This document shows, piece after piece, positions 7,887 through 17,351 of a stretch of 31,205 nucleotides of DNA (within the stretch, counting starts at the first letter, position 1; each line of letters begins with the position of its first letter). A program made the position numbers and the translations under genes. Origin of the DNA: an uncultured Bacteroidales bacterium (GTDB taxonomy: Bacteria > Bacteroidota > Bacteroidia > Bacteroidales > UBA932). Location of the stretch: contig CAKUPC010000023.1 in NCBI GenBank assembly GCA_934675095.1, positions 1 to 31,205 on the forward strand, written 5' to 3'. The notes below the pieces were generated by a model that had not been told where the DNA came from, searched no databases, and was given only the letters and a program-made list of their open reading frames with translations.

Positions 7887-9020
7887 TTATTTGCAGAAAT
7901 TCAATCTTTTCCAGGTGTCGAGCATCCTGTCGTGGTCGGCGGGGTTCAGCCAGAGGTCGTGGCGGTCGGCGTAGTCGGCGACGGGGATGACGGTGTAATG
8001 GGAGTCGAAGCCGCCGGGGCGGGAGCACCAGAGCCATATAAGCTCTGTGGAGTCGAGGCGGGTGCCGCTGTGGTCGCGGATAAGCGTCAGGCGTGCCATC
8101 AGTTCCAGCTGCGTGTCGCGGGCACTCATGTTGGAGAGGGCGTTGCCGAGGGAGTAGAGGACGGGGACGCGGCGGGCGGCTCCTTCTGGAGTGTCAGAGA
8201 TTTTTTCAGAGTCTTTGCCGGAGTCTTCGTCCGAGCCGGAGGCCTTCGCGTCCTGCCGGACAAAAACTGACGCCGTGTCCTGAACCACGTGCGGGTGAGC
8301 TCCTATGATGATGTCGGCTCCCGCTTCGGCAAGAAAACGCGCCGTGCTCTCCTGGGAGGCGTTGTGCCGCGTCCGGTACTCCTCGCCCCAGTGGGGAAGG
8401 ACAATCGTGAAGTCGGAGGCTGCGGCAGAGGCGGCAACAGCCTTGCGGAGCCTCTCCGTGTCGCCGAGCCAGTTGACGGAGGTGCCCCGGATTCCGCTGT
8501 TGGTTCCGTAGGTCGCGTTCACGATGCCGAGCCGGATGTTGTTCGCCCGGACGAAGAGCGGGGCGGAGAGCGAGTCGCAGCCTGTGTGGAAGATGCCGAG
8601 GGAGTCGTGGAGGCGGTCGTAGAACCGGAGCGTGCGCTCAAGTCCGGCCTTTCCCTTGTCCGTGATGTGGTTGTTGGCCGTCAGAAACACGTCGATGCCG
8701 CAGTCGGCCGCAGTCAGCGCATAATCTTCCGGGGCGCTGAAGCAGGGGTAGCCGCTGTATGGCCTGCCGGCGAGGGGAAACTCCATGTTCGCAATGCTGA
8801 CCGTTGCCTCTTCAAGAAGCGGACGAATCAGCCGCAGGCTCTCCCTCCAGCCGCCCTCCGCAATCTGGGCCGAGTGCATCATCAGGTCTCCAATCACGCA
8901 GACGGTCGCCGTGTCCGGACGGTCAAGCGGCTGCGGGGACGGCGGCATCGGTTCCCTGATGACATCGTCCATGAACAGGGCCAGAATCCCTGACAATACT
9001 ACAGCCAACACTCTCTGCAT
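7887..9020 (-). CDS. CapA-family (PGA_cap) metallophosphatase-like envelope protein
   Basis: The 377-residue product has one N-terminal hydrophobic segment (about 2-17), probably a signal anchor. It then shows the motifs of the CapA/PgsA family, which is related to calcineurin-like phosphoesterases: GDLMMH (44-49), NMEFP (78-82), ANNHITDKG (115-123), HWGEEY (210-215), AHPHVVQ (241-247) and YSLGN near 291. The putative metal-binding His, Asp and Asn residues are kept. A Ser/Asp/Lys-rich insert lies between the AHPH and SLGN motifs. CapA itself takes part in poly-gamma-glutamate capsule export, but no other pgs/cap genes are nearby, so that role should not be assumed here. It sits 15 bases after the DUF389 gene and 2 bases before phoH. 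Confidence 0.85.
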   Translation of the reverse strand: MQRVLAVVLSGILALFMDDVIREPMPPSPQPLDRPDTATVCVIGDLMMHSAQIAEGGWRESLRLIRPLLEEATVSIANMEFPLAGRPYSGYPCFSAPEDYALTAADCGIDVFLTANNHITDKGKAGLERTLRFYDRLHDSLGIFHTGCDSLSAPLFVRANNIRLGIVNATYGTNSGIRGTSVNWLGDTERLRKAVAASAAASDFTIVLPHWGEEYRTRHNASQESTARFLAEAGADIIIGAHPHVVQDTASVFVRQDAKASGSDEDSGKDSEKISDTPEGAARRVPVLYSLGNALSNMSARDTQLELMARLTLIRDHSGTRLDSTELIWLWCSRPGGFDSHYTVIPVADYADRHDLWLNPADHDRMLDTWKRLNFCK

Positions 9021-9035
9021 CCTCCGGGCACCGCG

Positions 9036-10412
9036 CTATTTGTGTGCTTTCTTAGTCCCTTTGTCCACAGCTGCCGGAGCGTTCTCGATGAACTCGACAT
9101 TGTCGCTGTTGAGCCTGATACCCAGCCACTTGATGAACTTTTCCTTCTCGGCCGCACTCATCGCCTTGTCGGTATTTGCCACCACGACGATTCTCCTGCT
9201 GACCTTCAGGCTGTCGGCGGTCACCCCGGCACCGTCCCCGATGCTAAGCTCGGTAATCTCCGGCCAGGAATTGATGGCCTCGCGCGTAACCTGGGCGTAT
9301 GGAATCTCGTTCTTCCTTATCAGTTCAATCTCCGCCTCAAGCCTCTTGATTTCATCGTCCCTGCGGTTGATTTCACTGTCCGTCCGGGCGTATATCCCCT
9401 GAATCAGCTCTTTCTCGACCTTGCTCTGCCCGTTCGTGTGCTCGTTGATGACCACCTGCTCCTGCTTGAGTCCCGCGTTCTTCGCAAGTTCGTAGAGATT
9501 GTTGCGATCAACGGCTGAAAGTTCCTCGCCGGTGATGAACAACTCGACCTTGCCTCCGTCCTCGTGACTGATTTTGTAGTCATATATAATCGAGTTTCCG
9601 AGTGACTTGTTCTGCTGCACGAAGCCTATCGCCTTGTCCTCGAAATTGTTGTTCCGGATGAGGGTTATGGCCGACCAGATGCTCGGGACGATGAAGAGAA
9701 TCATGACCACGGCAATAATCCATTTCGTGCGCTTCTCCGTCTTGCTGTCGTTGAACTTCACGGCATTGAATCCGAGCACCTTGGCCGCGAGATAGGTCGC
9801 GAGGGCGATGAACACGCAGTTGATGAAGAAGAGGTAGAGGGCCCCGAAGAAATAGCTCATGTTGCCGTTCGCCAGACCATAGCCCGCCGTGCACATCGGA
9901 GGCATGAGGGCGGTCGCGATTGCCACTCCCGAGAACACCGTTCCCTTTTCCTTGCGGCACTGCTCGAATATTCCCGCGCATCCTCCGAAGAGGGCGATGA
10001 GGACGTCGTAAATCGTCGGGTTCGTCCTCGCCAGAAGTTCCGTCGGGTTGCTGAGGTTCAGAGGGGTGATGAGAAAGTAGAGGCAGGATGCCACGAGCGC
10101 GATTCCCATCATGGTCAGCAGGTTCTTTCCGGCATCCCTGAACAGGCTTATGTCGTTGATACCCAGCGAGAGACCTATTCCGAAGATAGGCCCCATCAGA
10201 GGTGAGATCAGCATCGCTCCGATGATGACCGGTGTCGAGTTGATGTTGAGTCCGATTGACGCGATTATTATCGAGAACGCGAGAATCCATGCGTTTGGAC
10301 CCTTGAAATATATGTTTGACCTGATTGACTGCTCGGCCGCCGCCGTGTCCATGTGTCCTGACAAATCAACGATGTCCTTGAAGAAATGTCCGATTTTACC
10401 GAAAAAATTCAT
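9036..10412 (-). CDS. DUF389 family integral membrane protein
   Basis: The 458-residue product matches the DUF389 (TIGR00341-like) family of bacterial membrane proteins of unknown function. The signature region is about residues 40-90, with the run IIGAMLISPLMGPI following NINSTPV. Around six hydrophobic segments fill residues 40-240. The C-terminal half is soluble, with a charged coiled-coil-like stretch (about 325-370) and then a mixed alpha/beta tail ending in Lys-rich KGTKKAHK. I choose the ATG at 10412, preceded by AGGA at a suitable distance. A TTG 18 codons upstream would also keep the frame open but has no such site. It is first in a minus-strand operon with the capA-like gene and phoH. 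A palindromic promoter region lies upstream. Confidence 0.88.
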   Translation of the reverse strand: MNFFGKIGHFFKDIVDLSGHMDTAAAEQSIRSNIYFKGPNAWILAFSIIIASIGLNINSTPVIIGAMLISPLMGPIFGIGLSLGINDISLFRDAGKNLLTMMGIALVASCLYFLITPLNLSNPTELLARTNPTIYDVLIALFGGCAGIFEQCRKEKGTVFSGVAIATALMPPMCTAGYGLANGNMSYFFGALYLFFINCVFIALATYLAAKVLGFNAVKFNDSKTEKRTKWIIAVVMILFIVPSIWSAITLIRNNNFEDKAIGFVQQNKSLGNSIIYDYKISHEDGGKVELFITGEELSAVDRNNLYELAKNAGLKQEQVVINEHTNGQSKVEKELIQGIYARTDSEINRRDDEIKRLEAEIELIRKNEIPYAQVTREAINSWPEITELSIGDGAGVTADSLKVSRRIVVVANTDKAMSAAEKEKFIKWLGIRLNSDNVEFIENAPAAVDKGTKKAHK

Positions 10413-10494
10413 ATATATTCCTATATTTTCGTTTATACTCTCGTGTGAATATGAATATATTTTCAAAAATTTGAAACACTATATCCCAAACTGA

Positions 10495-10529
10495 CTGCAA
10501 ATATATGGATTTTTATCCTAAATTTGCAG
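10495..10529. promoter_or_regulatory. Palindromic bidirectional promoter region
   Basis: An imperfect 35-base palindrome has outer arms CTGCAAAT (10495-10502) and ATTTGCAG (10522-10529) and inner arms GGAT/ATCC. It contains a -7-like box on each strand: TAAATTTG (10519-10526, plus) toward the SPOR operon and TATATTTG (10505-10498, minus) toward the DUF389 gene. Neither has a clear TTTG at -33. It could be a bidirectional promoter, an operator, or both. Confidence 0.55.
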
Positions 10530-10641
10530 ATTGCTTCGGCTGCGCTGTCCGCTGGTGCCATGAAAAGGTTCGCTGATGCCCAGAAAATAGCGCCAAAACT
10601 TGAGGGAAATGTGCCGGAGCGATGCTGAAAAGTTAATGAAT

Positions 10642-11154
10642 ATGAAGAGAACTGCCATTGTAGCCTTGATTTTCACAGCCTCGATTGTCTGTGGCTGTGA
10701 TTTTTTCCGCGGTCTTGCAGGCAGGCCCACAAGTGCCGAAATCAGCAGCAAGCGAGCGGCTATTGAACTGGCGGAGAGGGAAAGGGAACAGGCCCGCTTC
10801 GATTCCATCCGTGTCGCGGAGAAGACTGTGAATGATTCGCTTGCGGCGCTTTCGCGCATTGACAGTCTCGAAATCGCGGTCATCTCCCTTTCCAGTCTCG
10901 GCGGCGCGGAGAACGCGATTTCCGATGGTTATGCCATTGTCGTGGGCTCTTTCAAGTCCGCGTCCAATGCTGAGGGGATGGCCCGGAATGTCACTGATGC
11001 CGGCTACTCGCCTGTGATATTGACGTTCAAAAACGGGATGGCGGCCGTCGCCGTGGAGCCTTGCGTGCGGCTCTGCGATGCCGTGGCTGCTTACGGGAAA
11101 GTTAGAAACGAAAAATTCTGTCCGAAAGATGCGTGGATTCTCAAGAATGATTAA
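10642..11154 (+). CDS. SPOR-domain lipoprotein
   Basis: The 170-residue product starts with a lipoprotein signal peptide (MKRT, then a hydrophobic stretch) and a probable lipobox V-C-G-C with Cys19 as the lipidated residue. A charged helical linker (about 35-90) leads to a C-terminal SPOR domain (about 98-168: YAIVVGSFKS at its start, AWIL near its end). SPOR domains bind denuded glycan strands of peptidoglycan, often at the division site. The protein is probably anchored in a membrane and reaches into the periplasm. I choose the ATG at 10642; an upstream TTG at 10600 would put polar residues ahead of the signal. Its last 8 bases overlap the start of the next gene (ATGATTAA), which suggests translational coupling. 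Confidence 0.85.
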   Translation: MKRTAIVALIFTASIVCGCDFFRGLAGRPTSAEISSKRAAIELAEREREQARFDSIRVAEKTVNDSLAALSRIDSLEIAVISLSSLGGAENAISDGYAIVVGSFKSASNAEGMARNVTDAGYSPVILTFKNGMAAVAVEPCVRLCDAVAAYGKVRNEKFCPKDAWILKND

Positions 11155-12547
11155 ACGGGCGGCTTCGGTCCGGTCTCTCATGCCGTGCGTGGTTGCCGCG
11201 CTTGTCCTGCTGCTTTCCGGCGGCAGCGCATTCGCCCAGTACCGCGGGGGAGGAGCCTACGAGGAACTTTATGACAGCGAGACCACGGCGGCCTTCCGCC
11301 ACCACATCCGCTCAATCGCCTCTGCCGATACGGAGGGGCGTGCGGCCGGTTCCGCAGGGGAAAAGTCCGCGGCCGAGTATGTGGCGAGGCAGCTTGATGC
11401 AAAGGGCGTGGAACTGCTCGACCTGTCGGCGGACAACACCTTCGGAATCACCACGGAAAACGGCGACACTCTCACTTCCCGCAACGTCGTGGGCTACATT
11501 CAGGGCTCCGACGCAAAACTGAGCGAACGCTATATAATAATAGGTGCAAGGCTTGACAATCTCGGCTCGGACAGCTACACCGTTGACGGGAATCCCGTGG
11601 AACGCATCTATTACGGGGCGAACGGAAACGCATCCGGACTCGCGATGATGCTGGAACTCGCCGGAATGCTGGCGAACAACTCATTCTCGCTGAAGCGCTC
11701 CGTGATTTTCGTCGCTTTCGGAGCTTCGTCAAAGACCTATGCCGGGGCGTGGTACTTTCTCAACAGGGCATTCTCCGACGTCGGTAACATCGACGCGATG
11801 ATAAATCTCGACTGCATAGGCTGCGGAAACAAAGACTTTTATGCCTACACCTCCTCGAACGTCGATATGAACACCCTGCTGCGCAGCCTTGAGGGCGACC
11901 TTCTTCCCGTGAAGCCCGAGATTACTTCCGCTGAGGTCTATCCGTCGGACCACAGGGCGTTCTATGCCAAGGAGATACCGTCGGTCTGCTTCTCCACCGG
12001 GAAATATCCCGAGCATGACACGGAGCGCGACACGGAATCCATAATCGACTATCCTTCAATGGAAAGGATACTCGAATACCTCTATGACTTCTCGATGACG
12101 CTTGCGAATACGGGAATACGACCTTCGTTCAACGACAGCGTGGCTCCGCTGCGGCGCGGCTCCGCGTTCGACGATGTGATTCCCTATTATGAATGCGACC
12201 AGAGGCCGGCCTTCCTGAACAGCACCGACCCGAGGCAGTTCCTGAGCAAGTGGGTGTATCAGTATCTGAAATACCCGGCATCAGCGGTGAAGAACGGCGT
12301 TCAGGGCACCGTGATGGTGGATTTCATCATTGACAAGAGCGGAAAGGTCACGGACGTGAAGGTTGCCCGTTCAGTCAGCGAGGAACTTGACGCGGAGGCC
12401 GTGAAGGTGATTGAGGCGTCTCCGAAATGGAAGCCGGCGCGTGTGGGCGGCAACAAGGTGCGCTGCTCGATGACACTGCCCGTGGAATTCCGGCTGGAGA
12501 GAAGCGGCAGGGGCGGATTTGGAGTGAATAACATAAGAGTAAAATAA
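11147..12547 (+). CDS. Degenerate M28-family peptidase fused to a TonB C-terminal domain
   Basis: The 466-residue product has a signal peptide (about 1-30, ending SAFAQ), an M28 zinc-aminopeptidase fold (about 45-320) and a TonB C-terminal domain (about 353-450, with the YPASAVKNGVQGTVMV segment). In the M28 part the motifs can be aligned but most catalytic residues are changed. The first zinc-binding His is Arg135. The bridging Asp region GADDNASG reads GANGNASG (157-164). The EE pair is Ser194-Ser195. Only Asp222 (NLDCIG) and His269 (SDH) remain. I infer a pseudo-peptidase that binds rather than cuts. The TonB-like domain may contact a TonB-dependent receptor or another envelope partner. 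The ATG at 11147 overlaps the SPOR gene by 8 bases; leuS follows after 6 bases. Confidence 0.85.
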   Translation: MIKRAASVRSLMPCVVAALVLLLSGGSAFAQYRGGGAYEELYDSETTAAFRHHIRSIASADTEGRAAGSAGEKSAAEYVARQLDAKGVELLDLSADNTFGITTENGDTLTSRNVVGYIQGSDAKLSERYIIIGARLDNLGSDSYTVDGNPVERIYYGANGNASGLAMMLELAGMLANNSFSLKRSVIFVAFGASSKTYAGAWYFLNRAFSDVGNIDAMINLDCIGCGNKDFYAYTSSNVDMNTLLRSLEGDLLPVKPEITSAEVYPSDHRAFYAKEIPSVCFSTGKYPEHDTERDTESIIDYPSMERILEYLYDFSMTLANTGIRPSFNDSVAPLRRGSAFDDVIPYYECDQRPAFLNSTDPRQFLSKWVYQYLKYPASAVKNGVQGTVMVDFIIDKSGKVTDVKVARSVSEELDAEAVKVIEASPKWKPARVGGNKVRCSMTLPVEFRLERSGRGGFGVNNIRVK

Positions 12548-12553
12548 AAGTAT

Positions 12554-15322
12554 ATGGCAGATTACAATTTCAGAGAGATTGAAGAGAGATGGCAGGCCTA
12601 TTGGGCCGCGAACCACACCTTCGAGGCACAGGCCGACCCGACGAAGCCGAAATACTATGTCCTTGATATGTTCCCTTACCCTTCAGGGGCGGGACTTCAT
12701 GTCGGACATCCGCTCGGATACATCGCGAGCGACATCTTCAGCCGCTACAAGCGTCTGCGCGGCTTCAACGTGCTTCACCCGATGGGCTACGACGCGTTCG
12801 GGCTTCCGGCCGAGCAGTATGCAATCCAGACCGGGCAGCACCCGGCGAAGACGACCGAGGACAACATTGCCCGCTACCGTCGCCAGCTCGACCGCATAGG
12901 CTTCTCCTACGACTGGTCGCGTGAAATCCGCACCTGTGACCCTGCCTACTACAAATGGACGCAGTGGGCGTTCCTCAAGATGTTCGGCAGCTGGTATGAC
13001 AATGACATTCAGAAGGCCCGTCCGATTGAGGAACTTGAGGCAGCCTTTGCAAAGGGAGGCAGCGAATCAGTCAATGCCGCCTGCTCGGAGCATGAGCCGT
13101 TCACGGCGGAGCAGTGGAATGCCTTTGACGAGAAGCAGAAGGCCGCGGCTCTGATGAACTGGCGCATTGCCTATCAGGGAGAGACTTCCGTGAACTGGTG
13201 CCCTAAGCTCGGTACCGTCCTCGCGAACGATGAGGTCAAGGAGGGCTACTCCGTGCGCGGCGGACATCCTGTTGAGCAGAAGAAGATGACCCAGTGGCAG
13301 CTGCGTGTTTCCGCTTATGCCGGAAGGCTTCTCGACGACCTTGAGGCTTTGGACTGGACCGATTCTCTGAAGGATATGCAGCGCAACTGGATTGGAAAGA
13401 GCCAGGGCTGCGAGATGGTCTTCAAGACTTATAACGGCGAAACGGAGTATGACGTCACCATATTCACTACCCGTGCGGACACCGTTTTCGGAGTGACTTT
13501 CCTCGTGCTCGCACCTGAGAGCGACTGGGTTGATAAGCTTACGACGGCCGACCGCCGTGCCGAGGTCGATGCCTACCTTGCGCAGGCCCGCAAGAAGACC
13601 GAGAGGGAGCGCATTTCCCAGACCAAGACAGTCGCGGGCGTGTTTTCCGGCTCATACGCGGTGAATCCGCTTACCGGGGAAAAGGTTCCGGTGTGGATTT
13701 CCGAATATGTGCTCGCGGGCTACGGCACGGGTGCCATTATGGCTGTGCCGGCGCACGACAGCAGGGACTATGCTTTCGCCAAGGCCTTCAATCTGCCGAT
13801 TATCCCGCTCATCGAAGGCTGCGACGTCAGCGAGAGCAGCTTCGACGCGAAGGAGGGAATCATGTGCAACTCCGGCTTCCTGAACGGAATGACGGTCAAG
13901 GAGGCCATTCCCGCTGCGATTGACTATGTGGAGAGCCACGGCCTGGGACACAGGAAGATAAACTACCGCCTGCGCGACGCGATTTTCTCACGCCAGCGCT
14001 ACTGGGGGGAGCCGTTCCCGATTTGCTACAAGGACGGCATAGCCACTCCGCTTCCTGAGGACAGGCTGCCGTTGCAGCTTCCTGAAATTGACAAATACCT
14101 TCCGACCGAGACCGGAGAGCCGCCTCTTGCACGCGCGAAGGACTGGAACTATGAGGGTAACCCTCTCGAAACCAGCACCATGCCGGGTTTCGCCGGCAGC
14201 AGCGCCTACTATCTGCGCTATATGGATCCGCACAACTCCGAGGCTCTCGTGAGCCGCGACGCGGACGAGTACTGGCGCAATGTCGATCTCTACATCGGCG
14301 GAACCGAGCACGCCACCGGCCACCTCATCTATTCCCGCTTCTGGAACAAGTTCCTCTATGACCTCGGATATGTATGCGAGAAGGAGCCGTTCCGCAAGCT
14401 CATCAACCAGGGAATGATTCAGGGCCGCTCGAACTTCGTCTATAGAATCATAGGTACCAACACCTTCGTTTCCTACGGGCTGAAGGACAAATATGAGACG
14501 ACGGAAATCCACGTGGATGTGAACATCGTGAACAACGACCGTCTCGACACCGAGGCGTTCAGGCGATGGATGCCGGACTTCGCGAACGCGGAGTTCATAC
14601 TTGAAAACGGCGAGTACATCTGCGGCTGGGCAATCGAGAAGATGAGCAAGTCCATGTTCAATGTCGTGAACCCTGACACTGTCTGCGACACCTACGGAGC
14701 CGACACCCTGCGTCTCTACGAGATGTTCCTCGGTCCGCTGGAGCAGAGCAAGCCGTGGGACACGAAGGGCATCGACGGAGTTCACCGCTTCCTCAGAAAG
14801 GTATGGAGGCTCTTCTATGACCGTGACGGGCTCATTCTTACGGACGAGAAGGCCACTCCGGCAGAACTCAAGTCCCTCCACAAACTCATCGGCAAGGTCA
14901 CTTCGGACATCGAGGCATTCTCCTACAACACTGCGATTTCCGCATTCATGATTGCGGTGAACGAACTTACCGAGCTCGGCTGCAGCAAGCGGGAGGTACT
15001 CGAACCTCTCGTCGTCCTGCTCAGCCCGTTCGCGCCGCACATCGCGGAGGAGCTCTGGAGGGCTTCGGGACACATAGACACAATCACATGGGCGCAGTGG
15101 CCGGAGTATGACGAATCGCTGACTGTAGAGCACAACTGCACCTACGCGGTGTCCTTCAACGGCAAGACTCGCTTCACTCTCGACCTTCCTAAGGCAATGC
15201 CTAAGGAAGAGGTCGAGGCCGAGGTACGCGCCAACGCCCTGACGGCGAAATATGTCGGAGACGGCAACATACTCAAGATGATTGTCGTCCCGGGCAAGAT
15301 TGTGAATGTCGTGGTAAAATAA
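12554..15322 (+). CDS. leuS: Leucyl-tRNA synthetase
   Basis: This class Ia synthetase charges tRNA-Leu in the cytosol. The 922-residue protein has the HIGH-type motif HVGH (49-52) within [17 protein letters not shown] connective-peptide editing domain follows (about 230-430, with the TTRADTVFG and [15 protein letters not shown] motifs). The KMSKS loop is at 696-700, and the anticodon-binding domain comes after. The length is ordinary for Bacteroidota, including an insertion around 620-690 before KMSKS that I also recall from related species. It starts 6 bases after the M28/TonB_C gene and has no terminator before it, so it is probably transcribed with the two envelope genes upstream and the two YitT genes downstream. 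No T-box or tRNA-sensing leader is visible. Confidence 0.97.
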   Translation: MADYNFREIEERWQAYWAANHTFEAQADPTKPKYYVLDMFPYPSGAGLHVGHPLGYIASDIFSRYKRLRGFNVLHPMGYDAFGLPAEQYAIQTGQHPAKTTEDNIARYRRQLDRIGFSYDWSREIRTCDPAYYKWTQWAFLKMFGSWYDNDIQKARPIEELEAAFAKGGSESVNAACSEHEPFTAEQWNAFDEKQKAAALMNWRIAYQGETSVNWCPKLGTVLANDEVKEGYSVRGGHPVEQKKMTQWQLRVSAYAGRLLDDLEALDWTDSLKDMQRNWIGKSQGCEMVFKTYNGETEYDVTIFTTRADTVFGVTFLVLAPESDWVDKLTTADRRAEVDAYLAQARKKTERERISQTKTVAGVFSGSYAVNPLTGEKVPVWISEYVLAGYGTGAIMAVPAHDSRDYAFAKAFNLPIIPLIEGCDVSESSFDAKEGIMCNSGFLNGMTVKEAIPAAIDYVESHGLGHRKINYRLRDAIFSRQRYWGEPFPICYKDGIATPLPEDRLPLQLPEIDKYLPTETGEPPLARAKDWNYEGNPLETSTMPGFAGSSAYYLRYMDPHNSEALVSRDADEYWRNVDLYIGGTEHATGHLIYSRFWNKFLYDLGYVCEKEPFRKLINQGMIQGRSNFVYRIIGTNTFVSYGLKDKYETTEIHVDVNIVNNDRLDTEAFRRWMPDFANAEFILENGEYICGWAIEKMSKSMFNVVNPDTVCDTYGADTLRLYEMFLGPLEQSKPWDTKGIDGVHRFLRKVWRLFYDRDGLILTDEKATPAELKSLHKLIGKVTSDIEAFSYNTAISAFMIAVNELTELGCSKREVLEPLVVLLSPFAPHIAEELWRASGHIDTITWAQWPEYDESLTVEHNCTYAVSFNGKTRFTLDLPKAMPKEEVEAEVRANALTAKYVGDGNILKMIVVPGKIVNVVVK

Positions 15323-15335
15323 ATATTCCTTAAGG

Positions 15336-16310
15336 ATGGAAAGAAAGAAGGCTCTGAACGTTCTCTGGGACTATCTCGTGCTGAGCTTCGGTACGCTCAT
15401 CTATTGCATGGCGTGGACCTCGGTGCTGTTGCCGAACCACATCGCCAGCGGCGGTCTTACGGGCGCGTGCGCCATTTTCCAGTATGCGACCGGAGTGCCG
15501 ATGTCGTATTCGTTCTTCGTCATGAATACGATACTCATCATCATAGGTTCTATGATTATGGGCAAGGGATTCGGGTTCAGGACAATATATGCCTATCTCC
15601 TCTCGTCGGTGTTCCTCTACATCCTTCCGAACTTCGACCAGTGGCTCACGGTGGTGCTGGATGAGAAGCTTTTCGCGGCGCTTCTCGGCGGGTTCATCGA
15701 GGCGTTCGGCATCAGTTTCGTCCTCAACAAGGGCGGCAGTACGGGAGGCACGGACATCATCGCCGTGTGCATCAACAAGTTCTGGCCGATTTCGCTCGGC
15801 AGGGTCTATCTGTGTGCGGACCTGCTCATCATCTTCACGGTGGTGTTCCTTCCGGACATGGGCATAACAGACGTGCTCTACGGCTATGTGGCGATGGTTG
15901 CCTTCTCCTTCGGGGTCGATTATTTCACGCTCGGGCCGAAATCAACGGTGCAGGTTCTCATATTTTCCAAGAAATATAAGGAAATAGCGGACCGGCTCAT
16001 CACTATGGACCGGGGAGTGACGGCGCTCAATTCCGTGGGCTGGTACTCCGGAGCGGAGAGCAAGGTCCTTCTGGTGATTGTGCGCAAGAGCAACTATCAG
16101 GCGGTGGTGAACCTTGTCAAGGAACTGGATGACAAGGCCTTCGTGTCCGTCTCAAACGCCGCGAGCGTGTTCGGCGAGGGCTTCGAGGAAATCAAGTCCG
16201 GCGTGTCCGGACGCAGGAAGGCGAAATCCGCGGAGAACATCGGAAGCACCGTCTGCGAGGAAGCGGAAAATGTGGGGAATAATGAAATAAGAACATGGGA
16301 ATCAGAATAA
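15336..16310 (+). CDS. YitT family membrane protein (first of a tandem pair)
   Basis: The 324-residue product has five or six hydrophobic segments (about 10-205), including the family-typical LPNHIASGGLTG and NKGGSTGGTDI motifs. A soluble C-terminal DUF2179 domain follows (about 210-290; VQVLIFSKK, then the GVTALNSVGWYSG region), a fold related to PII-like ligand sensors. YitT proteins lie in the cytoplasmic membrane and their substrate is unknown. A charged, poorly conserved tail follows residue 290. It begins 13 bases after leuS and ends one base before the next gene. That gene has the same length and domain order, so the two arose by duplication and may form a heteromer. Confidence 0.9.
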   Translation: MERKKALNVLWDYLVLSFGTLIYCMAWTSVLLPNHIASGGLTGACAIFQYATGVPMSYSFFVMNTILIIIGSMIMGKGFGFRTIYAYLLSSVFLYILPNFDQWLTVVLDEKLFAALLGGFIEAFGISFVLNKGGSTGGTDIIAVCINKFWPISLGRVYLCADLLIIFTVVFLPDMGITDVLYGYVAMVAFSFGVDYFTLGPKSTVQVLIFSKKYKEIADRLITMDRGVTALNSVGWYSGAESKVLLVIVRKSNYQAVVNLVKELDDKAFVSVSNAASVFGEGFEEIKSGVSGRRKAKSAENIGSTVCEEAENVGNNEIRTWESE

Positions 16311-16311
16311 T

Positions 16312-17286
16312 ATGACAACAAGTACAGTTCTCAAAAGCAATGCGTGGACGACGCTGAAGGAATACGGAATCATGTCCCTCGGACTTCTGGTCTATGCGAT
16401 AGGTTGGACGATGTTCCTTCTTCCTAACAATCTCGTCGGCGGAGGCGTTTCGGGTATATCGGCAATCATCCAGTACGCCACGGGAGGACATATCCCCATG
16501 GGATGGAGCTATTTCGTCATAAACGTGGTTCTCCTCATTTTCGGAATCGCCATTCTCGGCAAGGGATTCGGATGGAAGACGGTCTATGCGATTGCATATA
16601 CATCCGTGATACTCAACCTGTTCCCGAAAGTTATTCCTTTGGAGTTCCTGACAGAACTTTCTGATGCAATCGGACCGCTGCTCTGCACCGTGCTCGGCGG
16701 CGTGTTCTCAGGAATCGGAATCGGCTCAAGCATATCTCAGGGCGGCTCCAGCGGCGGCACGGACATCATCGCGCTGATTGTCTGCAAGTACCGCAACACC
16801 TCGCCTGGCAAACTTATTCTTGCAATGGACATCGTGATTATCTCCGCGTCCCTGTTCTGCCCGTCGTACAAGCCGGACGGAACCGAGGTCGAACTTGTCC
16901 ACAAGATTGCCAACGCGGCCTATGGCCTGATTCTCATCACAGTGAACAGCTACACCATAGACCTCTTCCTGTCGGGAATGAAGCAGTCGGTGCAGGTGTT
17001 CATATTCTCGAAGAAATACGGTGAGATTGCCGACGCGATTGCCTACGAACTTCGGAGGGGAGTCACGCTTTTCCACTCTATGGGATGGTACAGCAAGCAG
17101 GAGAGCAATGTGCTGATGGTCGTAGCGAGAAAGGCCGACCTTAGCATGCTTATGAGGTATGTCAAGGCGATAGATCCCGATGCGTTCCTGTCGGTTTCCA
17201 CCGTTATGGGCGTTTTCGGACTCGGATTCGACCAACTCAAGGGGAAAAGTCTTGGCAGCGGGAAATCGAAAACCCCCGCGAAATAA
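16312..17286 (+). CDS. YitT family membrane protein (second of a tandem pair)
   Basis: The product has 324 residues, the same length as its upstream neighbour, with matching motifs: LPNNLVGGGVSG, QGGSSGGTDI and a C-terminal DUF2179 domain (VQVFIFSKK, GVTLFHSMGWYSK). It differs by an extended loop around 180-205 (FCPSYKPDGTEVELVHK). The sequences have diverged well beyond a recent duplication. Only one base separates its ATG from the preceding stop codon, so the two are almost certainly translated from one transcript. It is the last gene of the five-gene operon. No classic terminator follows directly, only a dyad 65 bases downstream. The transported or sensed molecule is unknown. Confidence 0.9.
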   Translation: MTTSTVLKSNAWTTLKEYGIMSLGLLVYAIGWTMFLLPNNLVGGGVSGISAIIQYATGGHIPMGWSYFVINVVLLIFGIAILGKGFGWKTVYAIAYTSVILNLFPKVIPLEFLTELSDAIGPLLCTVLGGVFSGIGIGSSISQGGSSGGTDIIALIVCKYRNTSPGKLILAMDIVIISASLFCPSYKPDGTEVELVHKIANAAYGLILITVNSYTIDLFLSGMKQSVQVFIFSKKYGEIADAIAYELRRGVTLFHSMGWYSKQESNVLMVVARKADLSMLMRYVKAIDPDAFLSVSTVMGVFGLGFDQLKGKSLGSGKSKTPAK

Positions 17287-17351
17287 ACCGGTCCCCCTCT
17301 TCGCGCGATAACAAAATAATCGGAAAATAAAAACTCAATTACTTGCAATTT

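Noticed and set aside
6937..7974. 345-codon plus-strand open frame opposite phoH
   Set aside because: It is antisense to a clear PhoH domain, with composition typical of a shadow frame.
13988..15133. 381-codon minus-strand open frame inside leuS
   Set aside because: leuS is complete on the other strand with all motifs; the antisense frame shows no domain.
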